Shown: positions 33,901 through 45,000 of the stretch, piece after piece
Layout: the number at the start of each line of letters is the position of its first letter
Numbering within the stretch: the first letter of the stretch is position 1
Position numbers and translations under genes: made by a program
The notes under the pieces: model-generated
The model's input: the letters and a program-made list of their open reading frames with translations, nothing else
What the model was told of the DNA's origin: nothing
The model's database searches: none
NCBI GenBank assembly: GCA_022495995.1
Contig: JAFEMH010002515.1
Coordinates: 271,339 to 335,338 of the forward strand
Source of the DNA: Adenophora triphylla var. japonica
Lineage: Eukaryota > Streptophyta > Magnoliopsida > Asterales > Campanulaceae
Length of the DNA stretch: 64,000 nt
Direction of reading: 5' to 3'

Positions 33901-34630
33901 TGATGTATCCTGGTATTACTCATTTGGCTGAGGGTCCAAGTCTTCTTGATGTCCAACGCTTTAATGGCTACTTTGTTAATGGATATGCCTTTCATACGAA
34001 AGATTATGGTGGAAATAGGACAAAAATGAATCAGATGTTGACTATTATGGGAAATTGTTGGAGGTCATTCAATTAGGCTATTTGGGTGGTAAAAAGGTAG
34101 TTCTATTTAATTGCAAGTGGTTTGATTCAACAATTGGAAAAGGTATAAAACTGAATCCAATGTGTGATATTGTGGATGTCAATTCAAACTTGAAATATAG
34201 AGGTAAAGACACCTACGTGCTAGCATCCCAAGCTCACCAATGTTACTTTACTGAATACCCTTCAAGAAAACAAGGGCATGGACATTGGTGGTATGTTTTT
34301 AAGACAAAAGCTAGAGGTGGAATTGATGTACCCTACAAAGAAAATATTCCTATGGACAGCGAAGAGTCATTACCTGATGCCTTTTACCAAGAAAGTATTA
34401 TGCCTGTTATTACCCTTGTTACTGATGGTGGAGCGGACCTGGATAATCCCATCCTTCACACTGGAGTTGATGACGAGGAGACATACATTAACCTAGATGA
34501 AGAATCTGAAGAGGAAGAAAGAGGTGAAGAAGAAGTAGACGATGACAAAGAAGATAATGAAGTTGACAATGACTCAGAGGATGGCGAATATGAGTCAGAT
34601 TCAGATGATGTGGATGCCCTTGTGCACTGA
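30973..34630 (+). pseudogene. CACTA TNP2 transposase (Transposase_21 type), broken
   Basis: Domains in order: transposase-associated N-terminus (MYQRLDGSGNVTPEFLQGLD, then FVKYAKSK, RIRCLCA, HLYKHGF); Transposase_21 core at 31441-32613 (PLIPRLQRLYTFKGRAINMR, WHKNCPRKDG, FNPFGGLAKAYSCWPVIVTP, GFLSGWSTHGELSCPYC); then LPYWKTNLVRHNLDLMHIEK; DUF4218 (MEHLPVHLACEARVTGPVQY, RWMYPF); and a DUF4216-like end (LGYLGGKKVVLFNCKWFDST). GT-AG introns fit at about 33600-33690 and 33790-33876. Lesions: TAG at 31222 where the family has Trp before the HGE motif, TAA at 31426, a frameshift near 32570-32600, TAG at 32825, TAG at 33266 after RWMYPF, and a frameshift near 34060. The acidic C-terminal tail ends at 34630. 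Confidence 0.9.
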
Positions 34631-34932
34631 TTTGCAATGTTCACTTGCCATTTTAGCTTTAAGTAGTTGCAAATTTAATAAAATGTGTATGGACTCTCAT
34701 GTTCTTTTGATTGCCAGTATGATCATATAGATAGTCACGAAGTTTGAGTATCTTCATTTGTTTTGTATTTTGTTTAATTATACTTTCAGTATGCTAAGTT
34801 AGTATTACGAATTGTTAGCAATCATATCTTATTTATTTAACGTATACTCATTATGTTCAATTTCTTATATACTCAGTTTTACTTATATAAATGTTACAAT
34901 TGTACTGATATATTTTTTCCCTAGATAAAACT
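34631..34932. other. spacer between the two CACTA genes
   Basis: AT-rich, 3' region of TNP2 and possible start region of the next gene. No other feature is visible. Confidence 0.5.
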
Positions 34933-35329
34933 ATGTCACAGCCAAGTATACAAAGAGCTCTTTTTCAGGGGTTTTCACCTTCGCATTCATCAGAAAACTC
35001 AACAGGTAATGGGAACACATTGACAACAGGAAGTGGTAACACACAAGCATCTGGAAGCTTAAATGGTAACACAGAACAACCTACTCAATAACCTTCAGAG
35101 GCACAAAACTCTATCATTCAGGTTATTGGAACTCAAGTATGCCGCTTATTACCCGAGGTCGATACTGATACCAACAAAGAAATAGCTGCACTATCGCAAA
35201 GTGGATGACAAGTGTTATCTGGTTCTTGTTTTTTTAATTATTATCAAATGTTTTTTTACAAAAATACCATGATTTTTGCTCTATAATTAGGTTCATATCT
35301 CTTTGTTAGTTCATGTCCATACATATTTG

Positions 35330-36351
35330 TGTAGCGTTGATATTTTTTTGAATAACAGAGTCACCACTTATTATTTATTTTGGAAAACAATAAGAAAAAC
35401 CTTTTGATGATTTAAAGAGATTTGAGGGTTCGGGGGTTAAGTTATGGAATGGGAAGGTCGAGGAGCACCCATTCCACCCAATCCGGAGATCGGTCTTGCC
35501 AATCGAGTATTATCAATCTTTACAATTACTAATTAAAGAAAGGAACAAGAAAACCCTAATCAATTTATTGATTAGGAATGTCGAATTGTATACTTCGAGA
35601 TCACCTCCATGGATTGAAGGGACTCTAGGCTAATCTTTTTTATGGGATTACACTACTCTAAAATCAATAGAGAGATCAAGAAGAAGAAGAGTAAAAATAT
35701 AGAAATTTACCTTGTTTAGGGAGTATTTGATTTAGAACGTGGTTCTAAGATGTCTTCTCGGTCGAGAAATGATTCGGGCAGAGCTTCGCCTTGATTCTAG
35801 GCTTGAGCCTTGATGTTTGTCAATCAACGTGGTTGATGGACGAATTTAGGAGTTGCTTGTGAGTGATTTGAAGGAATCTTTCAAGGAGAGAAACCAACAA
35901 ATTGTGTGTGTTGTGTGACTTCGATCGTGGATCGAGGACCTCTCAAATACTGGAAAGCTATCAGGTATTTATAGGGGTTTAAGAGGTGGATGAATGACTT
36001 GGTCACCAAGATTAGGAGACTCAAGGAAGGTTCCAGAACTCAACTGTGATTGGATGACCGGATTGATAAGGTTTTATCCCGAAAAGAGTTTGAAACGGAG
36101 AAGGAGAGTGATTCTGCATATCCTGCAGAGGGCTTATCTCGCGCGAGACACGTATGTCCCACGCGAGACAACTAGTCAAATGACCATTTTGTCCTCTTCA
36201 GTTGTTCCGTTAGTCAGTTAGGTCCAAAACTAACGAGGTTAGTTAGAAACTTAACGAAACATGACGAAACTGATATGCTTTCATCAAAACATAAAAGAGA
36301 GACGAAGAGTAGTGTAATCATGAATTATTGGTTCAGAATGGGGTGTCTACA
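35330..36351 (-). repeat. 3' LTR of the gag-only retrotransposon
   Basis: Full-length LTR of 1022 bp. On the minus strand it starts TGTAGACACCCC and ends CAACGCTACA. A TATA box CCCCTATAAATACC lies at about 35964-35977 on the minus strand. U3 holds TCTCGCGCGAGA, a perfect palindrome, at about 36136. Confidence 0.9.
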
Positions 36352-38831
36352 GAGCCCTCGGCGACAAGACTTATGAAAGAAGTCATGTCGTCGATAGAAA
36401 AGACATCATTGTGAACATTGGGATGGTCGTGCCGCACGGCTGCCTACGTATCTCTAAGAGAGAATCAGACCAAAACGTAGTTCGACTCCAAAATACTAAA
36501 AAGGCTATTTTAGGTATTTTGAAAAGCATTTTTGAAAATCGAAGAGGGATTTTTTTTTGAAAAGGTAAAATCATACTGAGGAATCAAGGACTTGACCCAA
36601 TTCTGAAGATACCTGTTTGTTGATGAAGTTGTTGAAGTGCGCCGCCCGAGGTTACTGACGTTGCCATTGTTGCCGAGGTCACGGACTTGGTTGTCGCTGC
36701 TGCCGTCGCAGACTTTGCTGATGCTGAGGTCACAGACTTGAAGTTTGCTGCCGTCACAGACTTTGAAGTTGTTGCCGAGGTCACGAACTTGAAGTTTGCT
36801 GCCGTCACAGACTTTGCTGATGTCTCCGACGTCACGGACTTGAAGTTTGCTGCCGTCACAGACTTTGTTGATGTTGCCGAGGTCACGAACTTGAAGTTTG
36901 CTGCCATCACAGACTTTGAAGTTGTCGGTTGAGGTGGAGATTCTGTCGGCCCCTGTAATGCAAGGATATATGTATAATGGTCTCAGATGGACCCAAATGA
37001 TTCTTACCTTTCTGTACCTGTCAGCACATAAAGATTCCAAATAGATTTTCCAGATTTTAGTTGTTTGACTGGACTTACGTGGTGGTGCTCACGTCTGTTC
37101 GTGTAAATGGTCGATTGGTCATTTTGGTGGTGAGTTTATGTATGAGAATATGATATATGGACATGTAGGGACATTTGTATGGATGTATATTTGAGATGGG
37201 TGAACTGTATGAGTGAACTTGTGTTTGACAAGTTGGGACCAAATCAGTTTATGTAACTAGTCGGTAGTCGAGAGTACCATACGATTTCTTCATTGTTGTA
37301 GAATTTCGATGAGTAACCTTGTGTGAACACATCTAGGCCTGTTGCGAATCTTCATTCTTAATTCTCCCTTGAATCGTGTCTCTAGGAGGCAAACGACTAC
37401 AAATCTGTCGACTGTCGTAATGGCTCTATGTCCAAGGCCCTTTGCTGTCTCAAGCCCCAAGTTGCTTGCAAGTGGTAGATGACTTTGTGAACAGGCTTGT
37501 GAGTCTGCTCTCTTGATTTGAAGATGATCGAAGAAGACTCTCCTTGTTGATTTGATTTGAAGAGGATCGAATGATGTTCGATGAAGAAGGTTGAAGAATA
37601 GTCTCCCTTTGTCCTTGATGATTTTTTTTCTTAGTGACGCACCCTGATTTTTGCTTAGACCGCCCTTTCGGGTTTTCAATCTAGCGGGCATCTCTTTTGC
37701 GTCTTTTTTTTCTTTTCTTTTTTTTTGAAAGTAGTATGTTAACTCGAAGTAAACTCAGAGGAGAGAATCTTATTGAGGAGAGATAAATGAGATTTAGTTA
37801 GTTGAGGAGAGATGGACTCTATTCTTTAGAAGGTGATCCAAGCATTGATTATTTGGAGAAGTGTATTCTCTAATGATGAGAGTGAGAGGCAAAGAGGAAA
37901 GCTCCAAATGCAGATTTGATTATATTGAAGAGTTGAAGTAGAGTTTGACTGGGGGAGGAAAGGTTGGGAAGCCCCTATTTTGATGCTTGGATTTCAAGAG
38001 TGTGTATGAGAGTGGCTAACAGAAAGCCCCTAGACTCAATAAGAAATGATACTTGGCTCAAAGATCTAGAAAAGTTGTTCTATCTTTACATGAACCGCGC
38101 ACCATCTAGAAGTTTCTAAATAAGTTTGAGAAGAAAGTCAATCATTGGTATGACTTAAGGGTAAACACTTTTCTTGATACTGAAAGTCTTCTTCACTTGT
38201 TGTAAAAGGATGTTGAGTAATCTTCATTTCTTTTGATTGTATCATTTGACTCCTCTTCTTTGCGAGAGAGTCTTTCATGCATTTGAGGTTTCACCTTTGT
38301 TGTGAGGGTGATGAAAGCTTGAGAGTTTTTTTTTTTTTTTTTTTTTTTGTACTCTCAAAGTTTTAAATTGAGTAGCCCCACTCTTCTTGGAATGAAGGTT
38401 GACAGCAGCACCTTTGGCTTTCTTCGCTTGTTGACCTTTGACTTTCAGTAGGGGCAATGTTTAGCCCTTAAGCTTCCTAAGGATAAATTTCTTCTTAAAC
38501 TCGCTTAGAAGTCTCTATTTTTGCGATGATTTAGGGAATGGAGGGTCCATTATTTTGCATGAATTAAATGATACTCATGAGGTAGAACAACCTTAGGGAA
38601 AGTGTTTAGGAAAATAAAATGACTTTGATTAATTGAGAAATTTAAGAACAGACTCGATAGTTTAGATGACACAAACTAGAGGAGGTGAGAAGTACTAGAA
38701 AGACAGAACGACTCTTCGAGTTCATACTTGAAAATTTAAAACCTAATCTACTTCTATCAAAGGAGAAAGGGAGAGGATAGTTGTAGCCCCAAAGTGGTAA
38801 GTGTAGATTTCTTCTCGGAGCTTCATCTTCT
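36352..38831. other. non-coding interior of the gag-only element
   Basis: The space where pol would be expected holds no polymerase motifs in any frame that I can find. Next to the LTR is a conserved-looking GCACGGCTGCCTACGTATCT (36433-36452), a type of sequence common near the 3' end of Tat-lineage elements. A tandem repeat lies at 36655-36935. Confidence 0.6.
36655..36935. repeat. ~51-bp tandem repeat in the retrotransposon 3' interior
   Basis: Five to six units with the words GTCACAGACTT, GAAGTTTGCTGCC and GTTGCCGAGGTCAC. Minus-strand frames read as repeats of KVCDGSKLQVRDLGN and VTAANFKSVTSA, and a plus-strand frame is also open. The unit is a multiple of three, which alone explains the open frames. 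Confidence 0.8.
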
Positions 38832-40198
38832 TCATGGATTGCGAGGGAGAGGATTGGTGATGACGTTGGGACGTTCTAACTCTCCATTGTCAAAGAGGTC
38901 TTGGATGATGTCCTTCAAGTGGTGGCAAGTGTTGGTGTCGTGGCCGGTGAAGTTGTGGTACTTGCAGAATAAGTGATGAGCATGATTAGGACCCATATCC
39001 TTAGGAGGACCACCTTCCCTTGGTTTGATCTTTTCATTCTTGACAAGCACATCGAAGAGTTCTTCTTGAGTGATTCCTTCAATTTTGTCATAGTGCCTCT
39101 TTTTCTTTTCGGGAGGAGGAACAACAGAATACTTGCCGGTGTTGGGGCGGTTGAATGCAATAGCATTGACTGAAGCATCCTTACTTGTGGTGGGCTTGTT
39201 GTAGCGGAAAGTACTTTCCTTCTTTTTGCTTTTTAGGAAGTCATCAATCCTAATTTCGGACTCGTGGAGTTCATTGAAACTAGGAAAGTAATTGCCGGCG
39301 AGCTTCTCTTGAAATTCATCACGAAGACATTGGAGGAAGATGTGGATTTGCTCTTTGAGAGTAGGTCTTTCGACAATTTTGGTAAGTTTGAGTCTCCATC
39401 TTCTAGCAAATTCAGCAAAAGACTCATTTGCATGTTGCTTGGTTTGTTCAAGATCCCTCCTAGTAGGGCGGTAAGTGGAGTTGTCTTCAAACTGCCTTTG
39501 GAAGACTAAACATGTAGACGACCAGTCAAGCCTTGTAGTCATAGGAAGAGACATGTACCAATCCCTTGCAGCACCCTCCAAAGTTTGAGGAAAGCATTGG
39601 GCCAAGATTGTGTTATCAACGCCCATTGGAAGCATAGCCCAAGTGTAGGTCTCAACATGAGCTCGAGGACAAGTAGTGCCATTAAACTTGGCAATATCGG
39701 GTGTCTTGTACTTGCGAGGAAACTTGGTGATGGATTGTTGAAGAGCATCGGGATCAAATGGGACGAATGATCCTTTTGAGGTGTCAAGGGTTGCAAGTTT
39801 CTTCTCGAGGTAGTTCTTAGTAACATGGTCACCAAGTTTAGTAGTTTCACCACTGCCTTCTTTCTTGGTTTTAGCACCCTTGGAGGTATGTCCCTCATCA
39901 TCAGAGGAGGATGAGGAAGAGGATGAATCGGATTCTTCCTCTTTCTTGCTTGACTTTTTGGTTTTCTTATTCTTTTTGGTGTATGATTCCTATTCATCGG
40001 AGAATGATTCCTCTTTTTGCTTTTGCTTTCTTCCTTTCTTGACTTTCATGTCATGTAGCTCTTGCATGAGGGCGACCATTTGGGCGTTTTGCTGATCGAT
40101 TTTCTTACTTTGTTCATCCAACCTAAGTATGGCTAGATGAGTTGGGCCTTAGCTTCGTTGATTTCGGCCTCGGTGGTAGAAGGAGAAGCAGACATCAT
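38832..40198 (-). pseudogene. gag polyprotein of the gag-only retrotransposon
   Basis: The likely start at 40198 reads MMSASPSTTEAEINEAKAQL. After a frame change comes KKIDQQNAQMVALMQELHDM, then a Lys/Ser/Glu-rich stretch with one stop. A long intact frame follows from about 39995 to 38832, with the capsid-like core QCFPQTLEGAARDWYMSLPM, FQRQFEDNSTYRPTRRDLEQ and ESFAEFARRWRLKL. The C-terminal zinc-knuckle-like motif is FCKYHNFTGHDTNTCHHLKD (CxxH...HxxxxCH). About 455 codons in all. It would package the element's RNA. Pol is missing downstream. Confidence 0.85.
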
Positions 40199-41558
40199 GT
40201 CGAGCTTTGGCGAAGGACCTAGACGTGTAGCAACCGTGTTAAACCATGATCGAGTCCCAACAAGTCGGCTGAATATGGTGAATGAAGGCTTGGAGGTTTT
40301 GGCCAAAACACGAAAAGACCGAACACTTGTCTCGCACGGGACAAGCAGTCTCACGCGAGACAACACCACGGAAGTCACATTTTTTCTGATTTTAATCCTA
40401 ATTTTGATCGGACGAAAAATCCGTTTTGGGGGTTTCTAACATTCGAAAACCAAACCTAAGGACCTAGGGGTCGAAGTTATCCCAAGTAACATCAAGTTTT
40501 GTGTAATACATTTGGTGAGAAATTTTTCTTTTTAGGGGCAAATCCGAAGGGACAATTATAGGGACAATTCCGAAGCGACAATTTTTTGATTTCTTTTCCA
40601 TGGTTTATTGCACAAAACAAGATCTTGATAAGGGATTACAAAGACTCCAAGAACAAACCGACCGGTCACGAAGTGTCCTAAAAAGTAAATCTACATGATA
40701 TGTGGCGATGAAGGGCTGGAAGGCTAGGCTCCCCGCGATATGACAATCTAGGTGGATTGAATACGCGGAGTGGGATGATCCAACTTCGGAGAGACCGGCG
40801 ACTAGGTGGTTTCCGTCATCCGTCCTTAGTGTGGGTCCCGGATTTAATCAGGGTATGTAGTGCAATGACAGTTATAATATGAGTGCGCGTGTGTGAGAGT
40901 CAATCTACGTGATAGAAAAATAGAGAGTTATTTTTTGAAAACTAAAAGAAAAACAGATAGTGGGCGCACCAAGTGGTTGCCTACATTTCTCCCAAATTAG
41001 GAAGACTCAGGCCGTCGTAGTTTCACTTAAAGAGAGAGAGAGAGAATTAAATTAATTAATTACAAAGCCCGAGTCAACCGATGACCGGTAAAAAATTAAA
41101 ATGATTCAATCTCACGCAAGTATATAGTTCAATTAATTAATAATTATTCTACCCTGCAAAATAAAGTTAGCACAAGCAAAATAGAAATTATAATTTATTT
41201 TGACTTTTCTGAATTTTTAAAACTTTTCTGTAAAGTTTTTTTTTTTTTTTATTGATGTGGTCAACTTTGAAGTACAGTCAACCAACCAAGGCTTTTGTTT
41301 TTTGTTTTATGTTTGCAGTCAACCTTGAAGGAAAGTCAACAAACAAACAAGAGTTCCAATGTTTGGAACAGCCGTAACAATGTCTCGCGCGGGACTACTT
41401 TGTCCCGCGCTGGACAAGCTGTCTGATAGTAATTTTTTTTTTACGAAAGTTGTACAGAAAAATTCCGAAAAATCCAGAAAAATCAATTTTTTTTTGCAGA
41501 AAAATAAAAAGATTGATAATAATCAATTGTGCGCAAGTCTAAGCCTCTTAATCAATTG
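40199..41558. other. 5' leader of the gag-only element
   Basis: Non-coding leader between PBS and gag, about 1.36 kb, unusually long as in Ogre-type elements. It contains (GA)n near 41032-41043 and several CGCG-containing inverted words such as GTCTCGCGCGGGAC near 41384. Confidence 0.6.
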
Positions 41559-41576
41559 TCTCCAGCAGAGTAGCCA
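41559..41576 (-). other. primer binding site of the gag-only element
   Basis: On the minus strand TGGCTACTCTGCTGGAGA lies a few bases inside the right LTR. It resembles the TGGCGACTC...GGGGA primer sites common in Ogre/Tat elements, with small differences. Confidence 0.65.
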
Positions 41577-41580
41577 AAAC

Positions 41581-42418
41581 TGTAGCGTTGATATTTTTTT
41601 TTGAATAACAAAGTCCCCACTTATTATTTATTTAGGAAAACAATAAGAAAAACCTTTTGATGATTTAAAGAGATTTGAGGGTTCGGGGGTTAAGTTATGG
41701 AATGGGAAGGTCGAGGAGCACCCATTCCACCCAATACGAAGATCGGTCTTGCCAATCGAGTATTATCAATCTTTACAATTACTAATTAAATAAAGGAACA
41801 AGAAAACCCTAATCAATTTCTTGATTAGGAATGTCGAATTGTATGCTTCAAGATCACCTCCATGGATTGAAGGGACTATAGGCTAATCCTTTTCATGGGA
41901 TTACACTACTCTAAAATCAATAGAGAGATCAAGAAGAAGAAGAGTAAAAATATAGGAATTTACCTTGTTTAGGGAGTATTTGATTTAGAACGTGGTTCTA
42001 AGATGTCTTCTCGATTGAGAAGTGATTCGGGCAGAGCTTCGCCTTGATTCTAGACTTGAGCCTTGATGTTTGTCAATCAACGTGGTTGATGGACGAATTT
42101 AGGAGTTACTTGTGAGTGATTTGAAGGAATCTTTCAAGGAGAGAAACCAACAAATTGTGTGTGTTGTGTGATTTCGATTGTGGATCGGGGACCTCTCAAA
42201 TACTGAAAAGCTATTAGATATTTATAAGGGTTTAAGAGGTGGATGAATGACTTGGTCACCAAGATTAAGAGACTCAAGGAAGGTTCCAGAACTCAACTGT
42301 GATTGGATGACCGGATTGATAAGGTTTTATCCCAAAAAGAGTTTGAAACGGAGAAGGAGAGTGATTCTGCATATCCTGCAGAGGGCTTGTCTTTCGCGAG
42401 ACACGTATATCAGTATAT
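41581..42418 (-). repeat. 5' LTR of the gag-only element, truncated
   Basis: Closely matches 35330 to about 36158, then stops after GAGACACGTAT (about 42410). About 190 bp of U3 are missing, including the TGTAGACACC start. The TATA region is retained in mutated form (TATTTATAAGGG, 42219-42230). Confidence 0.85.
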
Positions 42419-42738
42419 ATTTGTGTGCTTTGTGAATAGCGCTTGTACTCTCATGCTAGACAAACACAACAGCAGGCTTATCAAGGATTTTGTAGCCATG
42501 GAACCACAACTTATAGGAACAACATAAACAAGATGAAGAAAAAATGGGAGTTTGAACAAAAAAAATCTAGCTGGATGCCGCCTAGCCTTTGGGAGAAGTG
42601 GGTGGAACATTAGGCAGTTGCTGAGAATGTGTCAAAAATCTAAAATTTCAAAGAACAACCATTGTGGAGGTGAAGGTGGCATAGCAAAAGCCACACATGG
42701 TGGAGGTTCTGTATCCTTCCAGCATCATATACATAAGG

Positions 42739-43362
42739 AGGTAACTTTCATTGCGTTCATGTATTGAAATTGGTCTTGCTTATTTCAATATGTCAATACA
42801 TATGGAGATTGCAACTTGCTTTACTTATGCTCAATGTTGGTATACTCTTACGATTATTGAAATTGGTCTCGCTTATTTCAATATGTCAATACTCGATATT
42901 GTTAAATTTACAGTGTAAATTGACGAGGACGGCTGAAATTGTGCATATTTTTTTACATAGATATGATGTACTATGAAATGTTTTCTTGAGAATTGATAAG
43001 TACTCAGATATATGGCGTGGTTGATTATCTTCTGCTGATATAATTAGCCCCCAGCATGAACACCTAAATGTGCACGTCTTATCCTTGTTCTACATACTCT
43101 AATCGTCTTAACGTTCCTCCTATATGGGACCTTCAGTTGGAATTAATTTAGTTTACAACTGCCAATCTAGTGATATATTTTGGTTGCATGCATACTCCTC
43201 GAATGTGGTTGTCGAAAATCCTAAACTTTTTATGTTTTTGTTGTTTATATGTTAACAGCTGTATAGTTGTTGTCAATACATATGGAGATTGCAACTTGTT
43301 TTACTTATGCTCAATTTTGGTATACTCTTACGATTATTGAAATTGGTCTTGCTTATTTCAAT
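42739..43362. repeat. intronic sequence with internal duplication
   Basis: The block GTCAATACATATGGAGATTG followed by CAACTTG, then TTTACTTATGCTCAAT and GGTATACTCTTACGATTATT, occurs at about 42787-42890 and again at 43272-43360. The second copy leads straight into the hairpin at 43363. Confidence 0.75.
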
Positions 43363-43688
43363 GTGGGTGTGGTTGTGGATATGGATTCCCTGGCAGGTCG
43401 TATATATTGGAAGTAACAACAACACATCAAACTTCAGCAAAACAGCTTCAGCAAACTTCAACAGCATAGCTACTGCCAGTGAGGCTGGCGCCTCATCCAT
43501 TCCCAGGCGTTCGCCTCACTTTGCAACTTCAACAACATAGCTACTACCAGTGAGGCTGACGCCTGGGCAAGGATGAGGCGCCAGCCTCACTGACAGTAGC
43601 TATGTTGCTGAAGTTTGCTGAAGTTGTTTTGTTGTTACTTCCAATATATACGACCTGCCAGGGAATCCATATCCACAACCACACCCAC
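43363..43688. repeat. long inverted repeat (hairpin) in the CACTA second gene
   Basis: Left arm about 43363-43520 and right arm about 43549-43688 are nearly perfect reverse complements, with one roughly 18-bp length difference and a loop of about 28 nt. The outer stem is GTGGGTGTGGTTGTGGATAT paired with its complement. The inner stem carries TGAGGCTGGCGCCTCA, also found in the promoter-type repeats at 29.8-30.4 kb. The transcript could fold into a double strand of about 140 bp. Confidence 0.9.
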
Positions 43689-44589
43689 TCGATACACCTG
43701 ATGATAATTTGTTATTTCATATGCATTATATGATGCTTAAGAAAGTTAAGTCAATGATTTTGCCTTGTTGTTTCTTATTGCTTTCTGTTGGCTGAACCTG
43801 AAGCAAAAAAGACCCGGTGAGGATATACATGTTCTAGAAGAGATCATCAAATATAATGGAAAAAAGTCTCGCGATGGATCTCTTCAAAAGGACGAGAATG
43901 GAAATCCGATTTTTGCCAACAAACAACTCACGGAAGCTCTTGTAAGTTCAATTATTGTTTTAGTCAAATATTTTTTCACTCCAGCCTTTTTTATAGTTAG
44001 TATGAAATATTTAATGGTTTTAGGAGCAATATAAAGTTGATGTTCAACCTGTGAGTGAAGAAGGTGAAAGAGTAGAAGGAGTTGTTGTGGTAGATGTCAC
44101 CAGCATTCCATTTGAAGGTGATAAGTGGATTGAGAGTGTTGGGGGTGTGGAAAAAGGCCGTGTTTTGGGTGTTGGAACAACAAGGACCTTTTTGGCAGTA
44201 ACAGGGTCTTCAACTTCCAGCGTGTCTAGCAAGGCTGCTCCATTACCAGAGGCTCAAAGGATGATTGATGAGGCTCACCGTGTTGCAGAAGAGGCTCGTG
44301 AAGGTTATGAGGAAATGCGAGAAAGATTAAATGCAATGGAGGAATTCATGAGGTCAAAACTTGGTTCTTAAATTCTTCTAGTTTTATATTTTGGGCTGGT
44401 ACAACATTATGACTTAAACTTTCTTTTTGTCATTACCTAGCTACTTCCATGTCTGTTTTTAGCAAATTACTATATGATGTGTTCTTGTATTTAGTAAAAC
44501 AAGTAACTTTATGCATGTTAATATTTTGTTTCAAGTTGTGTTAGTTATCATTAGCTGTCTCTAAACGAAGATTAGCAATCTTGTATCCA

Positions 44590-45000
44590 AATTAGAATTA
44601 AAAAAATGTGCCTCTAATTTGGAGACAGAATGTTAATATCTGTCTCTAAATTAGAGACCCACTTATATTTGTCTCTAATTTAGAGACGTACTTATTTGTC
44701 TCTAAATTGGAGACGTATATATATCTGTCTCTAAATCGGAGACGGGCATATCTCTCTCTAACTCAGAGACGGATATATCTGTCTCTAAATTAGAGACGGA
44801 CATATCTCTCTCTAATTTAGAGACGGACATATATATCTCTAATTTAGAGACGGACATATATATTTCTAATTTAGAGACGGACATATACGTCTTTGATTTA
44901 GAAACGGACATGTCCGTCTCTAATTTAGAGACGAACATATCTGTCTCTAAATTAGAGACGGATATATCTGTCTCTAAAACAACTACAAAACAGCGATGCC
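44590..45000. repeat. right subterminal GTCTC array of the CACTA
   Basis: About 15 units of GTCTCTAATTTAGAGACGGA with ATAT-rich spacers, mirroring the left array. The final 130 bp before the terminus hold GTCTCTAAA and ACGGAA words. The spacers differ from those on the left. Confidence 0.85.

Larger units (their letters stand above)
35330..42418 (-). mobile_element. gag-only Tat/Ogre-like LTR retrotransposon
   Basis: LTRs lie at 35330-36351 and 41581-42418. Between them are a gag gene and no reverse transcriptase, RNase H or integrase, so the element is non-autonomous and needs a relative. The PBS-like sequence next to the right LTR shows that the element runs on the minus strand. A possible 5-bp repeat ATTTG flanks it at 35325-35329 and 42419-42423, although the right LTR is truncated there. 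A solo LTR of the same family stands at 54133-55181 in the other orientation. Confidence 0.85.
34933..44371 (+). pseudogene. CACTA second gene (TNPA/Ptta En-Spm type), interrupted
   Basis: The N-terminus near 34933 reads MSQPSIQRALFQGFSPSHSS and is Gly/Asn/Ser-rich. After the retrotransposon insertion the gene resumes with MCQKSKISKNNHCGGEGGIA and KATHGGGSVSF (about 42630-42720), a signature of plant Ptta/En/Spm transposases (Transposase_24). It continues with KRPGEDIHVLEEI and DENGNPIFANKQLTEAL (43800-43945). A C-terminal heptad-rich segment, DEAHRVAEEAREGYEEMRER then LNAMEEFMRSKLGS, ends at 44371. By analogy it would bind the subterminal arrays. Premature stops occur in the N-terminal part (about 35089 and 35206), and a long intron (about 42740-43800) holds a hairpin. 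Confidence 0.75.

Noticed and set aside
36510..37040. A repeat protein gene (minus 176 codons)
   Set aside because: The frame is open because the tandem unit is a multiple of three; frames on both strands are open across it.
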